The notes below the pieces were generated by a model. It saw only the letters and a program-made list of their open reading frames with translations, was not told the DNA's origin and made no database searches. Shown here piece after piece: positions 17,943-27,473 of a stretch of 64,000 bases of DNA. How positions within the stretch are numbered: position 1 is the first letter of the stretch; each line of letters begins with the position of its first letter. A program made the position numbers and the translations under genes. This DNA comes from an uncultured Rubrobacteraceae bacterium (GTDB lineage: Bacteria; Actinomycetota; Rubrobacteria; Rubrobacterales; Rubrobacteraceae): NCBI GenBank assembly GCA_902806065.1, contig CADCVE010000001.1, positions 248,001-312,000 on the forward strand. The letters run 5' to 3'.

Positions 17943-18678
17943 GCCCGGCTCAAAGGGCGTCAAGCCTTTAAAGGGGCAGCAAGGGGTTGCGCGTTCGTTC
18001 AACCACGCTTACTGCGGTTTGATCTACGCGGTCCGTACGCAGCGCAATATGCGCTTTCACGTCGTGGCGTCGGCGGCCGTTCTGGTACTCAGCTTGCTCG
18101 TTGGTGCGAGCCGTATAGAGCTTGCGATACTAGTGCTCGTGATCACGGCGGTCTTTATCGCGGAGATGTTCAACACCGCGCTGGAGTTCACGGTCGACCT
18201 CGTGACTAATGAGTATCATCCGCTTGCCAAGCTCGCCAAGGACGTCTCGGCAGGCGCGGTACTGGTCACGAGCATCGCGGCTTTGGCGGTAGGGTACCTG
18301 ATTCTAAGCGACAACCTCGGCTCCCTCTCACTAGAGACATTAGAGCGCGTTCGCCGCTGGCCAGGCCATGTTACGCTCGTCGCGCTCGTGCTCGTTGCTA
18401 TCGCCGTGCTCCTGGGGAAAGCGTTCACGAGGGCACCCAACTCGTTCATGGGCGGGATGCCCTCCGGCCACGCGGCCGTGTCGTTCGCGGGGTGGGTAGC
18501 GGCGAGCTTTATAGCTGCCGAGGGGCGCTATGCGGGTCTGGTCTCCCTGATCACCCTGCTCATGGCCCTCCTTGTTTGCCAGAGCCGCGTGGAGTCCGGC
18601 ATACACACTACCTACGAAGTGTTCGCTGGCGCCGTCCTCGGTACCCTCCTCGCTGTAGCAGTGTTCCAATTCTTATAG
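17935..18678 (+). CDS. diacylglycerol/undecaprenol kinase fused to a PAP2 phosphatase domain
   Basis: A 247-residue membrane protein with two domains. Residues ~15-125 are a DgkA-type kinase: SFNHAYCGLIYAVRTQRNMR and the signature AEMFNTALEFTVDLV. Residues ~140-247 are a PAP2 phosphatase: KAFTRAP, PSGHAAVSFA and SRVESGIHTTYEV supply the three motifs, though the usual final Asp is Glu here. The kinase makes lipid phosphates and the phosphatase removes them, possibly on undecaprenol or its diphosphate. Such fusions exist in other bacteria. It overlaps ybeY and precedes cdd by 25 bp. Confidence 0.9.
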   Translation: MGKPGSKGVKPLKGQQGVARSFNHAYCGLIYAVRTQRNMRFHVVASAAVLVLSLLVGASRIELAILVLVITAVFIAEMFNTALEFTVDLVTNEYHPLAKLAKDVSAGAVLVTSIAALAVGYLILSDNLGSLSLETLERVRRWPGHVTLVALVLVAIAVLLGKAFTRAPNSFMGGMPSGHAAVSFAGWVAASFIAAEGRYAGLVSLITLLMALLVCQSRVESGIHTTYEVFAGAVLGTLLAVAVFQFL

Positions 18679-18690
18679 CTCGCCGTCCTA

Positions 18691-18696
18691 TACAAT
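18691..18696 (+). promoter_or_regulatory. -10 element of cdd, leaderless arrangement
   Basis: TACAAT lies 7 bases before the cdd GTG start; no Shine-Dalgarno is present. No convincing -35. Confidence 0.45.
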
Positions 18697-18703
18697 CGCT
18701 ACT

Positions 18704-19102
18704 GTGGATCTCAGACATGTCATCGAAGCTGCGCGCGCGGCCTCTTCGAAAGCATACGCTCCATACAGCAGCTTTCGTGTCGGCGCCGCGATCCTGACGG
18801 GGTCCGGCGCAATACATTCTGGCTGCAATGTCGAGAACGCCTCTTATGGGTTGGCCATCTGCGCCGAGCGTGCCGCCGTTACCAGGATGGTCAACGCTGC
18901 CGCGAACGCGAACGACCGCAAGATACAGTTCATTGCCGTAGTGAGTCCCGACGCTACGCCCTGTTTTCCGTGCGGGGCTTGCCGGCAGGTATTGCACGAG
19001 TTCGGCTGCGAAGAGGTCGTGGTGCTCGACGCCTCCGAAGATCCGGTACGCTACCCATTTTCAGAGATACTCCCGCACGCCTTTGGTCTGGAGGACCTGT
19101 GA
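18704..19102 (+). CDS. cdd: cytidine deaminase
   Basis: A 132-residue tetrameric-type cytidine deaminase that converts cytidine and deoxycytidine to uridine forms in pyrimidine salvage. The zinc site is complete: CAERAAV holds the first Cys and the catalytic Glu, and PCGACRQVL the other two Cys. YSSFRVGAAI and GCNVENASYG bind the ribose. The start is GTG 18704, and the stop overlaps era by GTGA. Confidence 0.96.
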   Translation: MDLRHVIEAARAASSKAYAPYSSFRVGAAILTGSGAIHSGCNVENASYGLAICAERAAVTRMVNAAANANDRKIQFIAVVSPDATPCFPCGACRQVLHEFGCEEVVVLDASEDPVRYPFSEILPHAFGLEDL

Positions 19103-20007
19103 TCGAAGAACCCCGGGAGGGATTCAAGAGCGGCTTCGTCGCGGTTCTCGGGCGCCCGAACGTGGGGAAATCCACTCTGGTCAACAAGCTTGTGGGTACG
19201 AAGGTCTCCATCACCTCGCCCCGGCCCCAGACTACTCGCGGTCCTATCCGGGGGGTGCGCAATGGCCCGGACTTCCAGGCCGTTTTTGTAGATACTCCGG
19301 GCTCGCAGAAGCCTCGCGACACTCTACGGAGCCGTATGCAGCAGCAGGTTCTCGATAGCCTCTCCGAGTCGGACGTAGTGCTCGTGCTGTTCGATGCCGC
19401 GCAGGCGCGAGAGAGGCTTGGGACCGGCGACCGCTACGTGGCTCGACTGGTTGCGGAGTCGGGGACACCGGCTATCGCGTGTTTGAACAAGGTGGATCTC
19501 CTGCGCGACCCCTCCGAAGCGTTCCCGGTCGTCGAAGAGATCTCCGGGCTCGCGGAGTACGAGGATACGTTCCTGCTTAGCGCGAAGGAGGGGCGAAATG
19601 TCGAGCAATTAATGGAAGCGGTGGTCAGGCTGTTGCCACCTGGTCCCCGCTACTTCCCGGAAGGCGCGGTCACGGACTATCCGGAGTCGTTGATCCTTGG
19701 CGAGTACATCAGGGAGAAGGCGCTGAACGCGCTGCGCGAAGAGGTCCCGCACGCTATCGCCGTGGAGATCGACGAGGTAGAGCGTAAGGATAAGGTTACG
19801 GTCGTGTACGCTATCATCCACGTCGAAAGAGCGTCGCAGCGAATGATCGTGCTCGGCAAAGGCGGAAAGATTATCAAACAAATAGGCACCGAAGCCCGCC
19901 GCGATGTCGAACGCCTCCTCGGTACGCGTATTTACCTCGATCTCAAGGTAAAGGTGACGCCTGGCTGGCGCAATGATACGCGGTTCCTGGAAAAGCTAGG
20001 GTTATAA
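19099..20007 (+). CDS. era: GTPase Era
   Basis: A 302-residue Era, the GTPase that binds the 3' end of 16S rRNA during 30S maturation. G1 is GRPNVGKSTLVNKL, the switch SPRPQTTRGPI is typical, G3 is DTPG, G4 is NKVD. The C-terminal KH domain shows VLGKGGKIIKQIG. The ORF track extends to 18970, but GTG at 19099 overlapping the cdd stop begins the conserved protein (MIEEPREGFKSGFVAVLGRP). The stop TAA lies inside a TATAAT. Confidence 0.96.
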   Translation: MIEEPREGFKSGFVAVLGRPNVGKSTLVNKLVGTKVSITSPRPQTTRGPIRGVRNGPDFQAVFVDTPGSQKPRDTLRSRMQQQVLDSLSESDVVLVLFDAAQARERLGTGDRYVARLVAESGTPAIACLNKVDLLRDPSEAFPVVEEISGLAEYEDTFLLSAKEGRNVEQLMEAVVRLLPPGPRYFPEGAVTDYPESLILGEYIREKALNALREEVPHAIAVEIDEVERKDKVTVVYAIIHVERASQRMIVLGKGGKIIKQIGTEARRDVERLLGTRIYLDLKVKVTPGWRNDTRFLEKLGL

Positions 20008-20008
20008 T
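20003..20008 (+). promoter_or_regulatory. candidate -10 element upstream of deoC
   Basis: A perfect TATAAT overlaps the era stop, 57 bp before the deoC start. No -35 with good spacing is seen, so this is tentative. Confidence 0.35.
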
Positions 20009-20064
20009 AAAGTCGTACTGTAGCTTTTACCGTTTCTATCTAGAGATTTGGAGGAGTGTGGGCT

Positions 20065-20772
20065 GTGGGCATGAGAGTGCGTGAGTTTGCTAAGACCGTG
20101 GATCACACACTCCTGAGGCCCGACGCCGTGGAGGACGATATTCGGCGGCTGTGCCGCGAGGCAGCCCAATATCACTTCGCTGCCGTGTGTATCCTCCCGT
20201 GCCACGTAAGGCTCGCGGCCAGAGAGTTGCGTGGTACGGACGTAAAGGTAGCGACGGTTGTCTCTTTCCCGTTCGGGGCCGACACCACGATGGTCAAGGC
20301 GGCGGCGGTGCGCGACGCCATTCAGGGCGGGGCCTCCGAGTTGGATGTGGTGATGAACGTCTCGAAGTTCCTCTCCGGAGAGTTTGCCTATGTCGCGGAG
20401 GAGTTGGCCAGCCTCAACGGCGAGGTGAGCGCCGTCGCGATGAACAACGGTCTCAACGACGCGGTGTTGAAGGTGATCATCGAGTCGACATACCTCTCCA
20501 GCAAGATGAAGCGGCTGGCGGTGCAAGTAGTCGCCGCGAGCGGAGCGGACTTCGTAAAGACTTCCACAGGCTTTGGACCTGGCGGCGCGACCACCGAGGA
20601 TGTTGCTCTCCTGCGGGAAGAGGCCCCGGAGGGGCTGGCGGTCAAGGCTTCGGGCGGAATTCGGACCCTCGAAGATGCTCTGGATATGCTGAATGCCGGG
20701 GCGTCCAGAATCGGGACGAGTGGCGGCGTGGCGATTATGCGGGAGGCCGAGGATGGCGGTCTACAAGAGTAA
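20065..20772 (+). CDS. deoC: deoxyribose-phosphate aldolase
   Basis: A 235-residue class I aldolase that splits 2-deoxyribose 5-phosphate into acetaldehyde and glyceraldehyde 3-phosphate in nucleoside catabolism. VDHTLLRPDA starts the TIM barrel; FVKTSTGFGPGGAT contains the Schiff-base lysine, and VKASGGIRT the second catalytic lysine. The GTG at 20065 was chosen because GGAGG lies 10 bases upstream; GTG 20056 overlaps that site. recO begins within its last 20 bases. Confidence 0.95.
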   Translation: MGMRVREFAKTVDHTLLRPDAVEDDIRRLCREAAQYHFAAVCILPCHVRLAARELRGTDVKVATVVSFPFGADTTMVKAAAVRDAIQGGASELDVVMNVSKFLSGEFAYVAEELASLNGEVSAVAMNNGLNDAVLKVIIESTYLSSKMKRLAVQVVAASGADFVKTSTGFGPGGATTEDVALLREEAPEGLAVKASGGIRTLEDALDMLNAGASRIGTSGGVAIMREAEDGGLQE

Positions 20773-21529
20773 GGGTATAGTCTTGCGTTCGATCCGCTTT
20801 GGTGAGGCCGATCGTATACTGGACCTTTACACCCAAAACGCGGGGCTGGTCTCCGCAATAGCCAAGGGCATTCGGCGTACCAGGTCCCGATTTGGAGGAC
20901 GCCTCGAACCGCTCTCGTGCGTGGACTTCCTCGCGTATCAAGGACGTACTCTGGATACCGTAACCCAGGTAGAAGTCTTGCGCTCCTTCCACGGTGTACG
21001 CGAAGACCTGGATCGTTTCGAAGCCGCGGGCAATATGGTCGCGGTAGTTCGGGCTATCTCGGGGGGTGACGAGGCAGATCGCCGCGTCTTCAACCTCCTG
21101 TACCACGCCCTCGACACCCTCGAAGGCCGTACTTCAGGCTTCGAGAGCATCAAAGCTGCATTCTCTTTGAAGCTCTCGGTACTCGCCGGCTACACTCCCC
21201 GGCTCGACGCCTGCGTGATCTGTGACAGGGGCTTGAAGGAACCTCTCGACGGCGAGCCTCCCTACTTCGCCCCGCCTCTGGGCGGCGCGCTCTGCCCCGA
21301 CTGCCGCGCGGCGTCCGGGGATGCTTTTCCCCTACCGCCCGGGACTCTGTCCGCGCTGCAAAGCCTCGTAGCGCTACCGATAAGGGAGGCTGCCGTCGAA
21401 GAGAGGCTTGAAGAGAGCGTCAGCCGCGTAGTTTCTGCTCACGTCCTCGCCCACGCCCCCGGCGGTGCGCCTGGCCGCGCCCTCGCCGCTCGCGGCGGAG
21501 CCGGTTGGCGTCGGCTGCATCCGGCGTGA
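20753..21529 (+). CDS. recO: DNA repair protein RecO
   Basis: A 258-residue RecO, which with RecR loads RecA at gaps. An N-terminal OB fold (KSKGIVLRSIRFGEADRILDL) precedes a helical domain with two Cys pairs (CVICDRG, CPDCRA) of the zinc-binding type. The ATG at 20753 overlaps the deoC end; the ORF track start at 20693 is too far upstream. The tail is Gly/Ala/Arg-rich. It overlaps dgt by GTGA. Confidence 0.94.
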   Translation: MAVYKSKGIVLRSIRFGEADRILDLYTQNAGLVSAIAKGIRRTRSRFGGRLEPLSCVDFLAYQGRTLDTVTQVEVLRSFHGVREDLDRFEAAGNMVAVVRAISGGDEADRRVFNLLYHALDTLEGRTSGFESIKAAFSLKLSVLAGYTPRLDACVICDRGLKEPLDGEPPYFAPPLGGALCPDCRAASGDAFPLPPGTLSALQSLVALPIREAAVEERLEESVSRVVSAHVLAHAPGGAPGRALAARGGAGWRRLHPA

Positions 21530-22536
21530 AGGCTGGAGAGAACAGGGAACTTGGGGACGCTTTGGGGGGACGTGGTGTGCCAGAGGCAGAGTGGGCTTGC
21601 AAGACCAGCATTGGGCGTCCTGTGGCGGAGCCACCCGATGGGGTGCGCAACCCTTTTCAGCGGGACCGGGACCGCATTATTCACGCGAAGGCGTTCAGGC
21701 GTCTGATGCACAAGACCCAGGTCTTTATCTCCCCGGATGATGATCATTTTCGCACGCGCCTCACGCACACGCTGGAGATGATGCAGATCTCCCGCACCAT
21801 CGCCCGCTCTCTGGATCTCAATGAAGACCTTGCCGAGGCTATAGCTCTCGGCCACGATCTCGGCCACACTCCATTCGGTCACACCGGTGAGGAGGCCCTA
21901 TCCCGTGTCCTCGCGAGTCACGCACGCGGCTTCCGCCACAACGAGCACTCCTTGCGGGTCGTCGATGTCCTCGAAAAGGGTGGAAAAGGCTTGAACCTCA
22001 CCCATGAAGTCAGGGACGGCATCCTCAATCATACCGGCAAAGGTTATCCATCTACGCGTGAAGGTGAGATAGTGCGAACTGCCGACCGTATAGCTTATGT
22101 AAACCACGACGTCGATGATGCGTTGCGTGCGGGTGTGATCTCCTGGAACGACCTGCCCGAGGGACCGATCGCCGTGCTCGGCGAGGGTATGAGCACCAGG
22201 ATCGACACCATGGTGCGCGATATGATCGTCACGTCGAGGTATAGGGGAGAGATAGCGCTCTCCGAACGAGTCTATGATGCTCTCATGGAGTTGCGGACGT
22301 GGCTCTTCAAGAACGTCTATCGCAACCCTAACTCACGCGAGAGCCAGAGAGCCGGAAACGTCGTGGCGGCGCTCTTCAGCTACTACCTCGAAAACCCGGG
22401 GGAGCGTGCAAAGAGCGACCCTGACCCTGTTATCGAAACTATAGACTTCGTGGCTGGTATGACTGACCGCTATGCCCTGGCAGCCTATAAGCGTCTATTT
22501 CTGCCCCGGAGCGACGTTATTTCGGGTGGCCATTAA
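21526..22536 (+). CDS. dgt: deoxyguanosinetriphosphate triphosphohydrolase-like protein
   Basis: A 336-residue HD-domain dNTP triphosphohydrolase (dNTP to deoxynucleoside plus tripolyphosphate). Motifs are the FQRDRDRIIHAKAFRRL start, RLTHTLEMMQISR, GHDLGHTPFGH, then FRHNEHSLRVV. GTG at 21526 overlaps the recO stop and gives a normal N-terminus (MKAGENRELG). The position before dnaG is common in actinobacteria. It converges with ppc with 16 bp between stops and no terminator seen. Confidence 0.94.
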   Translation: MKAGENRELGDALGGRGVPEAEWACKTSIGRPVAEPPDGVRNPFQRDRDRIIHAKAFRRLMHKTQVFISPDDDHFRTRLTHTLEMMQISRTIARSLDLNEDLAEAIALGHDLGHTPFGHTGEEALSRVLASHARGFRHNEHSLRVVDVLEKGGKGLNLTHEVRDGILNHTGKGYPSTREGEIVRTADRIAYVNHDVDDALRAGVISWNDLPEGPIAVLGEGMSTRIDTMVRDMIVTSRYRGEIALSERVYDALMELRTWLFKNVYRNPNSRESQRAGNVVAALFSYYLENPGERAKSDPDPVIETIDFVAGMTDRYALAAYKRLFLPRSDVISGGH

Positions 22537-22552
22537 TAAGCAGAGGTTCTGA

Positions 22553-25405
22553 CTATCCCGTATTTAGGAGTCCGGAGGAGATGCCCGAGATCGTGAGGAG
22601 GAGGGGATGGGCAATCGCCTCGCGCTCGGGAGAGTCTTCGGGGAGGGAGCGGAAGCGCCGGAGGAGGCTCACCTGTATATAGGAGAGCGGGTCCACATAG
22701 GGGTTGCGGAGACGTATTGAGCGTTGCAAGACCGGGGTGTTATCCAGGAGGTTCTTTTGTTCGGTGATGAGGAGCAGGGCTCGCATGGTTGACTCGTGCT
22801 CCGTGGAGACTCGTTCCCAGAGGCGTGCTCTGATCTCGGGGTCTTCAACGAGCGTTGAGTAGGCTTCGGCGATGCGCAGGTCGCCCTTTGCCAGCGTCAT
22901 CTGCATAAAGTCCACGAGGGTTCGGAAGAACGGCCAATCTCGGTACATCTCTCGCGGGAGTTCCAGGCCCCCTTCTGTCTCTTCGATCAGGGCGGAGAGC
23001 GCGCTGCCCGCGCCGTACCAGGAGGGGAGTAGGAAGCGGTTCTGAGTCCAGGCAAAGACCCAGGGGATCGCGCGTAGACTCTCGACGTTCGGGTCCTCAA
23101 CTCTCTTTGACGGGCGACTCCCGATGTTAATAAGCGACAGCTCTCCTATTGGCGACGCCCCGGAGAAGAAGGTGTAGAAGTCTTCGTTCTCATAGACCAG
23201 GTCCCGGTAAGTCTCGCGGGATGACGCTGAGAGGCGCTCCAGTGCATCCGTCCACTCTTTCTTAGGCTCCCGGGCGCTCTCTTCGGCGCTTGCCTCCAGG
23301 GCCGCGGCGAGTACGGTATCGAGGTTACGCCGGGCGAGCCCCGGCATGCTGTATTTGAACGAGATGACCTCACCCTGTTCGGTGATCCGGATGCTCCCTC
23401 CGACCGTCCCGGAAGGTTGGGCGAGTATGGCGTCGTAGCTCGGCCCGCCGCCGCGGCCTACCGTTCCGCCCCGGCCATGAAAGAGTCTGAGCCTTACGCC
23501 GTGTTCCCGGGCAACGGCACTCAAAGCCTTCTGGGCTTTGTAGAGTGCCCAGTTGCTCGTCACGTAGCCCGCGTCCTTCCCCGAGTCGCTGTAGCCGAGC
23601 ATGATCTCCTGCAGGTTTCCCCGCTTTTCGAGGGCCGAGCGATAGAACGGGTCTCCGAGCAGCCGTTCGAGTACGCCAGGTGCCTCGTCAAGGTCGTCAA
23701 TAGTCTCGAAGAGAGGCGTCACCCCGAGACGGTTTTCCTTACACCGCCCCTCTTCGTCAACCACGAGCAGGCCGCTCCCGCGTGCCAGGAACTGCACCGC
23801 GAGTACGTCGCTGGCCCCGCGAGCCATGCTCAAGATGAAAGACTCGACCGACGACTCGGCCTCGTCCTCAGCCCGCTTGATGTGAACAAAGGTCTCAAGG
23901 ACGTCCCGGCTCTCGTCCGAGAGATCATCAGGGGGAGCATCGTTCGCTGGCGGCTTCTTTAACAGCCGCTGCAGGAGATCCACCTTCCCGGTCTCGTCCA
24001 GGTTCGAGTAGTCCTCGCCCGTCGGCGCCAACAGCTCGGCGACGGCCCGGGCTATCCGGGAACTCTCCTGGCGGACGTCCAGGCGGGCGAGGTGAAAACC
24101 GAAAACGTCTACTTGCCGGATAAAGTCCCTCAACCCGCCCTGTGCGACCCGCTCCCCGCCGTGCCGGAGGAGGCTTCTTCTTACGACTAGCAGGTCCTCT
24201 TTGAGTTCCTCCGCGCTCTTGTAGGCCGCGGGTGATTCGGAGTCTGCAAGCGTCTGCCGCAGGCGGGCGGCTACGAGTAGCATCTTGCGCCGGTAGGGCT
24301 CGTTATTCTCCTGGGTCCTGAACCCGCGGGCCGTCTCCGGCAGTAGCCACTCGTACCGCTCGATGGATCGCTCCAGCTCTTCGGAGATCGCCGCGAGCCG
24401 CAAGGACTGGCTCAGGTGCTCGGCTAGTGAGAGGGCGGAGTCCCGGTGACGGTCCAGGATGAGTTCCCGGTGCAGACCGAGAGCCGTGCCGAGCGTATCC
24501 GGCTTCACGAACGGGTTGCCGTCCTGATCGCCTCCCACCCAGGAGCCGAACTCGAGGACGCGGCCTGGAACCGGAGTGCTTCCGGGGAATTGGCGGGCGA
24601 GTTCGTTTTCGAGGTCCCGGTAAACGTCGAGGGTCGAGGAGATCAAAGGTCTTTCGAAGAAGAGCAGGGTGCGGCGTATCTCGTCTTCTACCTCCGGCCG
24701 CTCGACGCGCAACTCGTCGGTCTGCCACAGAACGGTTATCTCTTCGGCGAGACTGTCCTCCGCCTTTTCGAGCTCCCTGGGAGTGAGGTTTTCGATATCC
24801 AAAGACTCCAGGATATTACCTATCCTTAGGTGTATCAGGCGGATGCTGCGTCTCTGGGTCTCGGTCGGGTGTGCCGTCAAGACCAGGCTTACGTTCAACC
24901 TGCCGAGCAGGTGCTTCATGCCCTCGCCGTCCATGCCTTCGTCTTTGAGACGCGCGATAGCGCCGCGCAGCGAAGCCCTCTGCGGGGGGTTATCCGGCAA
25001 GGACTCGTACTGTCTTCGCCGCCGGATGCGGTGGTAGCGCTCCGCGATATTGATTAGTTGAAAGTACACCGAGAAGGCCCGCACGATCCGCCCGAGCTCC
25101 GCCGGCCTCATGCGTTCTATCCTTGCCCTGAGCCTCTCGTCGAGTCCGGGATCATACTCAAAGCGCAGCCGCCTGCACAGCAGACGGATTTCCTCCTCCG
25201 CCCCGAATAAACCCTTGCCCTCCTGCTCCACGATAACCTGTCCCAGAATGCGCCCAAGCAAGTTGATGTCGCGCCTCAGGGGTTCGTCCTTCGGCTCGAA
25301 GCCGACCCCAGGCGGCAGGTTCGCGAAATCAGGTCGCGAGTTCTCGACTATCTGTTCTCCACGTACGTCCACTCTTTGTAGGTTAACATCGGCACTGTCC
25401 ACCAT
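22553..25405 (-). CDS. ppc: phosphoenolpyruvate carboxylase
   Basis: About 950 residues on the minus strand: carboxylates phosphoenolpyruvate to oxaloacetate to refill the TCA cycle. Signatures are LTAHPTETQRRS (catalytic His), GSWVGGDQDGNPFV, GYSDSGKDAGY, FHGRGGTVGRGGGP and the C-terminal end in LLNTG, which carries the terminal Gly needed for activity. The ORF is open to 25486, but ATG 25405 (MVDSADVNLQ) is a more sensible start. It diverges from dnaG with about 60 bp between them. Confidence 0.95.
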   Translation of the reverse strand: MVDSADVNLQRVDVRGEQIVENSRPDFANLPPGVGFEPKDEPLRRDINLLGRILGQVIVEQEGKGLFGAEEEIRLLCRRLRFEYDPGLDERLRARIERMRPAELGRIVRAFSVYFQLINIAERYHRIRRRRQYESLPDNPPQRASLRGAIARLKDEGMDGEGMKHLLGRLNVSLVLTAHPTETQRRSIRLIHLRIGNILESLDIENLTPRELEKAEDSLAEEITVLWQTDELRVERPEVEDEIRRTLLFFERPLISSTLDVYRDLENELARQFPGSTPVPGRVLEFGSWVGGDQDGNPFVKPDTLGTALGLHRELILDRHRDSALSLAEHLSQSLRLAAISEELERSIERYEWLLPETARGFRTQENNEPYRRKMLLVAARLRQTLADSESPAAYKSAEELKEDLLVVRRSLLRHGGERVAQGGLRDFIRQVDVFGFHLARLDVRQESSRIARAVAELLAPTGEDYSNLDETGKVDLLQRLLKKPPANDAPPDDLSDESRDVLETFVHIKRAEDEAESSVESFILSMARGASDVLAVQFLARGSGLLVVDEEGRCKENRLGVTPLFETIDDLDEAPGVLERLLGDPFYRSALEKRGNLQEIMLGYSDSGKDAGYVTSNWALYKAQKALSAVAREHGVRLRLFHGRGGTVGRGGGPSYDAILAQPSGTVGGSIRITEQGEVISFKYSMPGLARRNLDTVLAAALEASAEESAREPKKEWTDALERLSASSRETYRDLVYENEDFYTFFSGASPIGELSLINIGSRPSKRVEDPNVESLRAIPWVFAWTQNRFLLPSWYGAGSALSALIEETEGGLELPREMYRDWPFFRTLVDFMQMTLAKGDLRIAEAYSTLVEDPEIRARLWERVSTEHESTMRALLLITEQKNLLDNTPVLQRSIRLRNPYVDPLSYIQVSLLRRFRSLPEDSPEREAIAHPLLLTISGISSGLLNTG

Positions 25406-25464
25406 TACAGTCCACCGGTAATATTCATACGACGGGATAAAGATCGACACCGGAAAAGGGGCGA

Positions 25465-27315
25465 TTGCGTTTGAGGATCTCTCCACAGAGCATAGAACTA
25501 GTGCGGGAGACCGCGAATATCGTGGAGGTAGCCTCCGAGTTCACCGCCCTCAAAAGACAGGGTGCAAACTACTCCGGTCTCTGCCCCTATCACGAAGAGA
25601 AGACTCCTTCCTTTAGCGTCTCCCCAGAGAAAAACTTCTACTATTGTTTCGGCTGCCAAAAGGGCGGTGACGCCATAAAGCTTGTAATGGAGCTCAAGTC
25701 CCTCCCCTTCGCGGAAGCAGTCTCACACCTCGCCGAACGCTTCGGCATCGAACTCAAGCTTGAAGGACGCTCTCCGGAAGCGGAGAGAGCCGCCGAACAA
25801 CGCACCTCCCTTCGCCGCTCTGCCCACAAGGCCCTCGCCGCCGCTACCGCCTACTACCACAAGTACCTCCTCAAGTCCCCGGCCGCTGAGGAGGCGCGCC
25901 AGTATCTGGAGAGCCGCGGATTTTTACGTTCTACTATAGAAGAATTTCGCTTAGGGTACGCTCCACCTCGTGGGCGTCCGGGCTTCACGCAGGCTGCTCG
26001 GACGGTGAATCTCGGCCGTGAGGCGTTGGAGGCTGCGGGCTTGCTTTCGCAGCGTGGCGGTGAGCGTTTCGTCGACCGCTTGATGTTTCCTATCTCTGAT
26101 CGGCGCGGCAGGATGGTGGGCTTTGGTGCACGTTCTCTGGGGGATGCCAAGCCGAAGTATCTCAACTCACCTGAGACCGAGATCTTCAACAAGCGTTCCC
26201 TACTCTATGGTTTCCCCCAGGTTCTGGAGGCGACGCGTCGGGAGAAGGCGGTCCTCGTCGTCGAGGGCTACACCGACGTTCTCATGCTCTACCAGTCGGG
26301 GATAAAGAACGCCGTTGCAACGCTGGGCACGGCGATGACCGGGCAGCACCTCAAGACTCTGAGCAGCTACGCGGAGAAGGTCTACCTGCTCTTCGATCCG
26401 GATGAGGCCGGTGAGAATGTGCTTGAGAAGGCCTTTTTTCCCGCTGCCGAGTTGAGGCTCGACCTCCGGGTGGTGCGCCTGCCCCAAGACCCGGCCGACT
26501 GGCTCCTTGAGAACCCCGCGCGGGAGTTTCGCGAGCTGCTCTCCGGGGCCTCGTCAGTACTGGAGTATGTCGTCCGGCGAAATACCGACCGGGTTCGCGG
26601 CACCGACGCCGTTGACCGCGCCCGGGCGCTCCCCAAGATAAAGGATTTGGTGCAGCGGATCGAAGACCCCATTCTCAGCCGCGAGGCGCTGCGCCTCGCG
26701 GCCGAAGCGCTCGGGATGGACCCCGGTACTCTTCGTGAGGAGCTTCGCGAGGAGCCCGGCGCACCGAACGTGGCTAATGTTCGCGCCTCCCGCGAAGCCC
26801 CCCCCGCGAGGGTAACGCCGCGGCGTGATCAGCGCGTCCTCTCGGACCCCGTTGTGGAGGCCGGACGCGAGTTACTTGCTCTCATGCTCGCTCGCCCGGA
26901 CCTGTCGGTTCGCGCTCTGCGCGAAGGGATGAAGGCGCCACCTCCTTGGAATGGTTCGGTCATGCTCGGGACCGGGGACTTCGGTGACGAGACGCAGGGG
27001 CGCATCTTCGCTCTTCTGGAGGAGTATGCGAGCGGGGGGGATGGCGCAGGGCCTCACCAAGGGCTCGACCCTATCCTCTCCGACGAGCGAGCGCGCCCTT
27101 TGCTCGATGAGATCTCCGCTCTCCGCGCTGCCGGGGAGCGGCTCTACCCCTCCACCGCTGCCCTACGCGCCGCCTGGTTCAGGCTCGCCGCCATCAAGCG
27201 CGCCGAGGCCAAGCTTCTGACCGAAGACTTCGACGAGAAGTACCGGCTCCACACGGAGGTCAAACTCCTCAACGCCGCCGCCGTGGAGGCGAGCAACCAG
27301 ACTCTCGACTCTTGA
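25465..27315 (+). CDS. dnaG: DNA primase
   Basis: A 616-residue DnaG. The N-terminal zinc-binding domain is CPYHEEKTPSFSVSPEKN then YYCFGC (CHC2 type). The catalytic core shows FPISDRRGRMVGFGARSL and the TOPRIM motif VVEGYTDVLML with FDPDEAG. The last ~180 residues are the helicase-interacting region. The start is TTG 25465, after GGAAAAGGGG. Its stop overlaps the -35 of the following tRNA promoter. Confidence 0.96.
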   Translation: MRLRISPQSIELVRETANIVEVASEFTALKRQGANYSGLCPYHEEKTPSFSVSPEKNFYYCFGCQKGGDAIKLVMELKSLPFAEAVSHLAERFGIELKLEGRSPEAERAAEQRTSLRRSAHKALAAATAYYHKYLLKSPAAEEARQYLESRGFLRSTIEEFRLGYAPPRGRPGFTQAARTVNLGREALEAAGLLSQRGGERFVDRLMFPISDRRGRMVGFGARSLGDAKPKYLNSPETEIFNKRSLLYGFPQVLEATRREKAVLVVEGYTDVLMLYQSGIKNAVATLGTAMTGQHLKTLSSYAEKVYLLFDPDEAGENVLEKAFFPAAELRLDLRVVRLPQDPADWLLENPAREFRELLSGASSVLEYVVRRNTDRVRGTDAVDRARALPKIKDLVQRIEDPILSREALRLAAEALGMDPGTLREELREEPGAPNVANVRASREAPPARVTPRRDQRVLSDPVVEAGRELLALMLARPDLSVRALREGMKAPPPWNGSVMLGTGDFGDETQGRIFALLEEYASGGDGAGPHQGLDPILSDERARPLLDEISALRAAGERLYPSTAALRAAWFRLAAIKRAEAKLLTEDFDEKYRLHTEVKLLNAAAVEASNQTLDS

Positions 27316-27340
27316 AGCTCACCCACTGAAATCGTATAAT
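27312..27340 (+). promoter_or_regulatory. tRNA promoter
   Basis: TTGAAG and a perfect TATAAT separated by exactly 17 bases, ending 14 bp before the tRNA-Asn. The -35 overlaps the dnaG stop codon. This is the best sigma-70-type promoter in the window and probably drives both tRNAs. Confidence 0.75.
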
Positions 27341-27354
27341 CGACTCGCAAACTT

Positions 27355-27427
27355 TCCCGTGTAGCTCAATTGGCAGAGCATTCGACTGTTAATCGAAGGG
27401 TTGTTGGTTCGAGTCCAACCACGGGAG
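27355..27427 (+). tRNA. tRNA-Asn(GTT)
   Basis: A 73-nt cloverleaf. The acceptor stem TCCCGTG pairs with CACGGGA, discriminator G. The D arm is GCTCAATTGGCAGAGC, the anticodon arm TTCGACTGTTAATCGAA with anticodon GTT, and the T arm holds GGTTCGAGTCC. The 3' CCA is not encoded. Confidence 0.95.
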
Positions 27428-27473
27428 CCCGGCTCTCCGCAGAGCGTCGTCGAAGCGCCGGGGGTTCGCCAAA

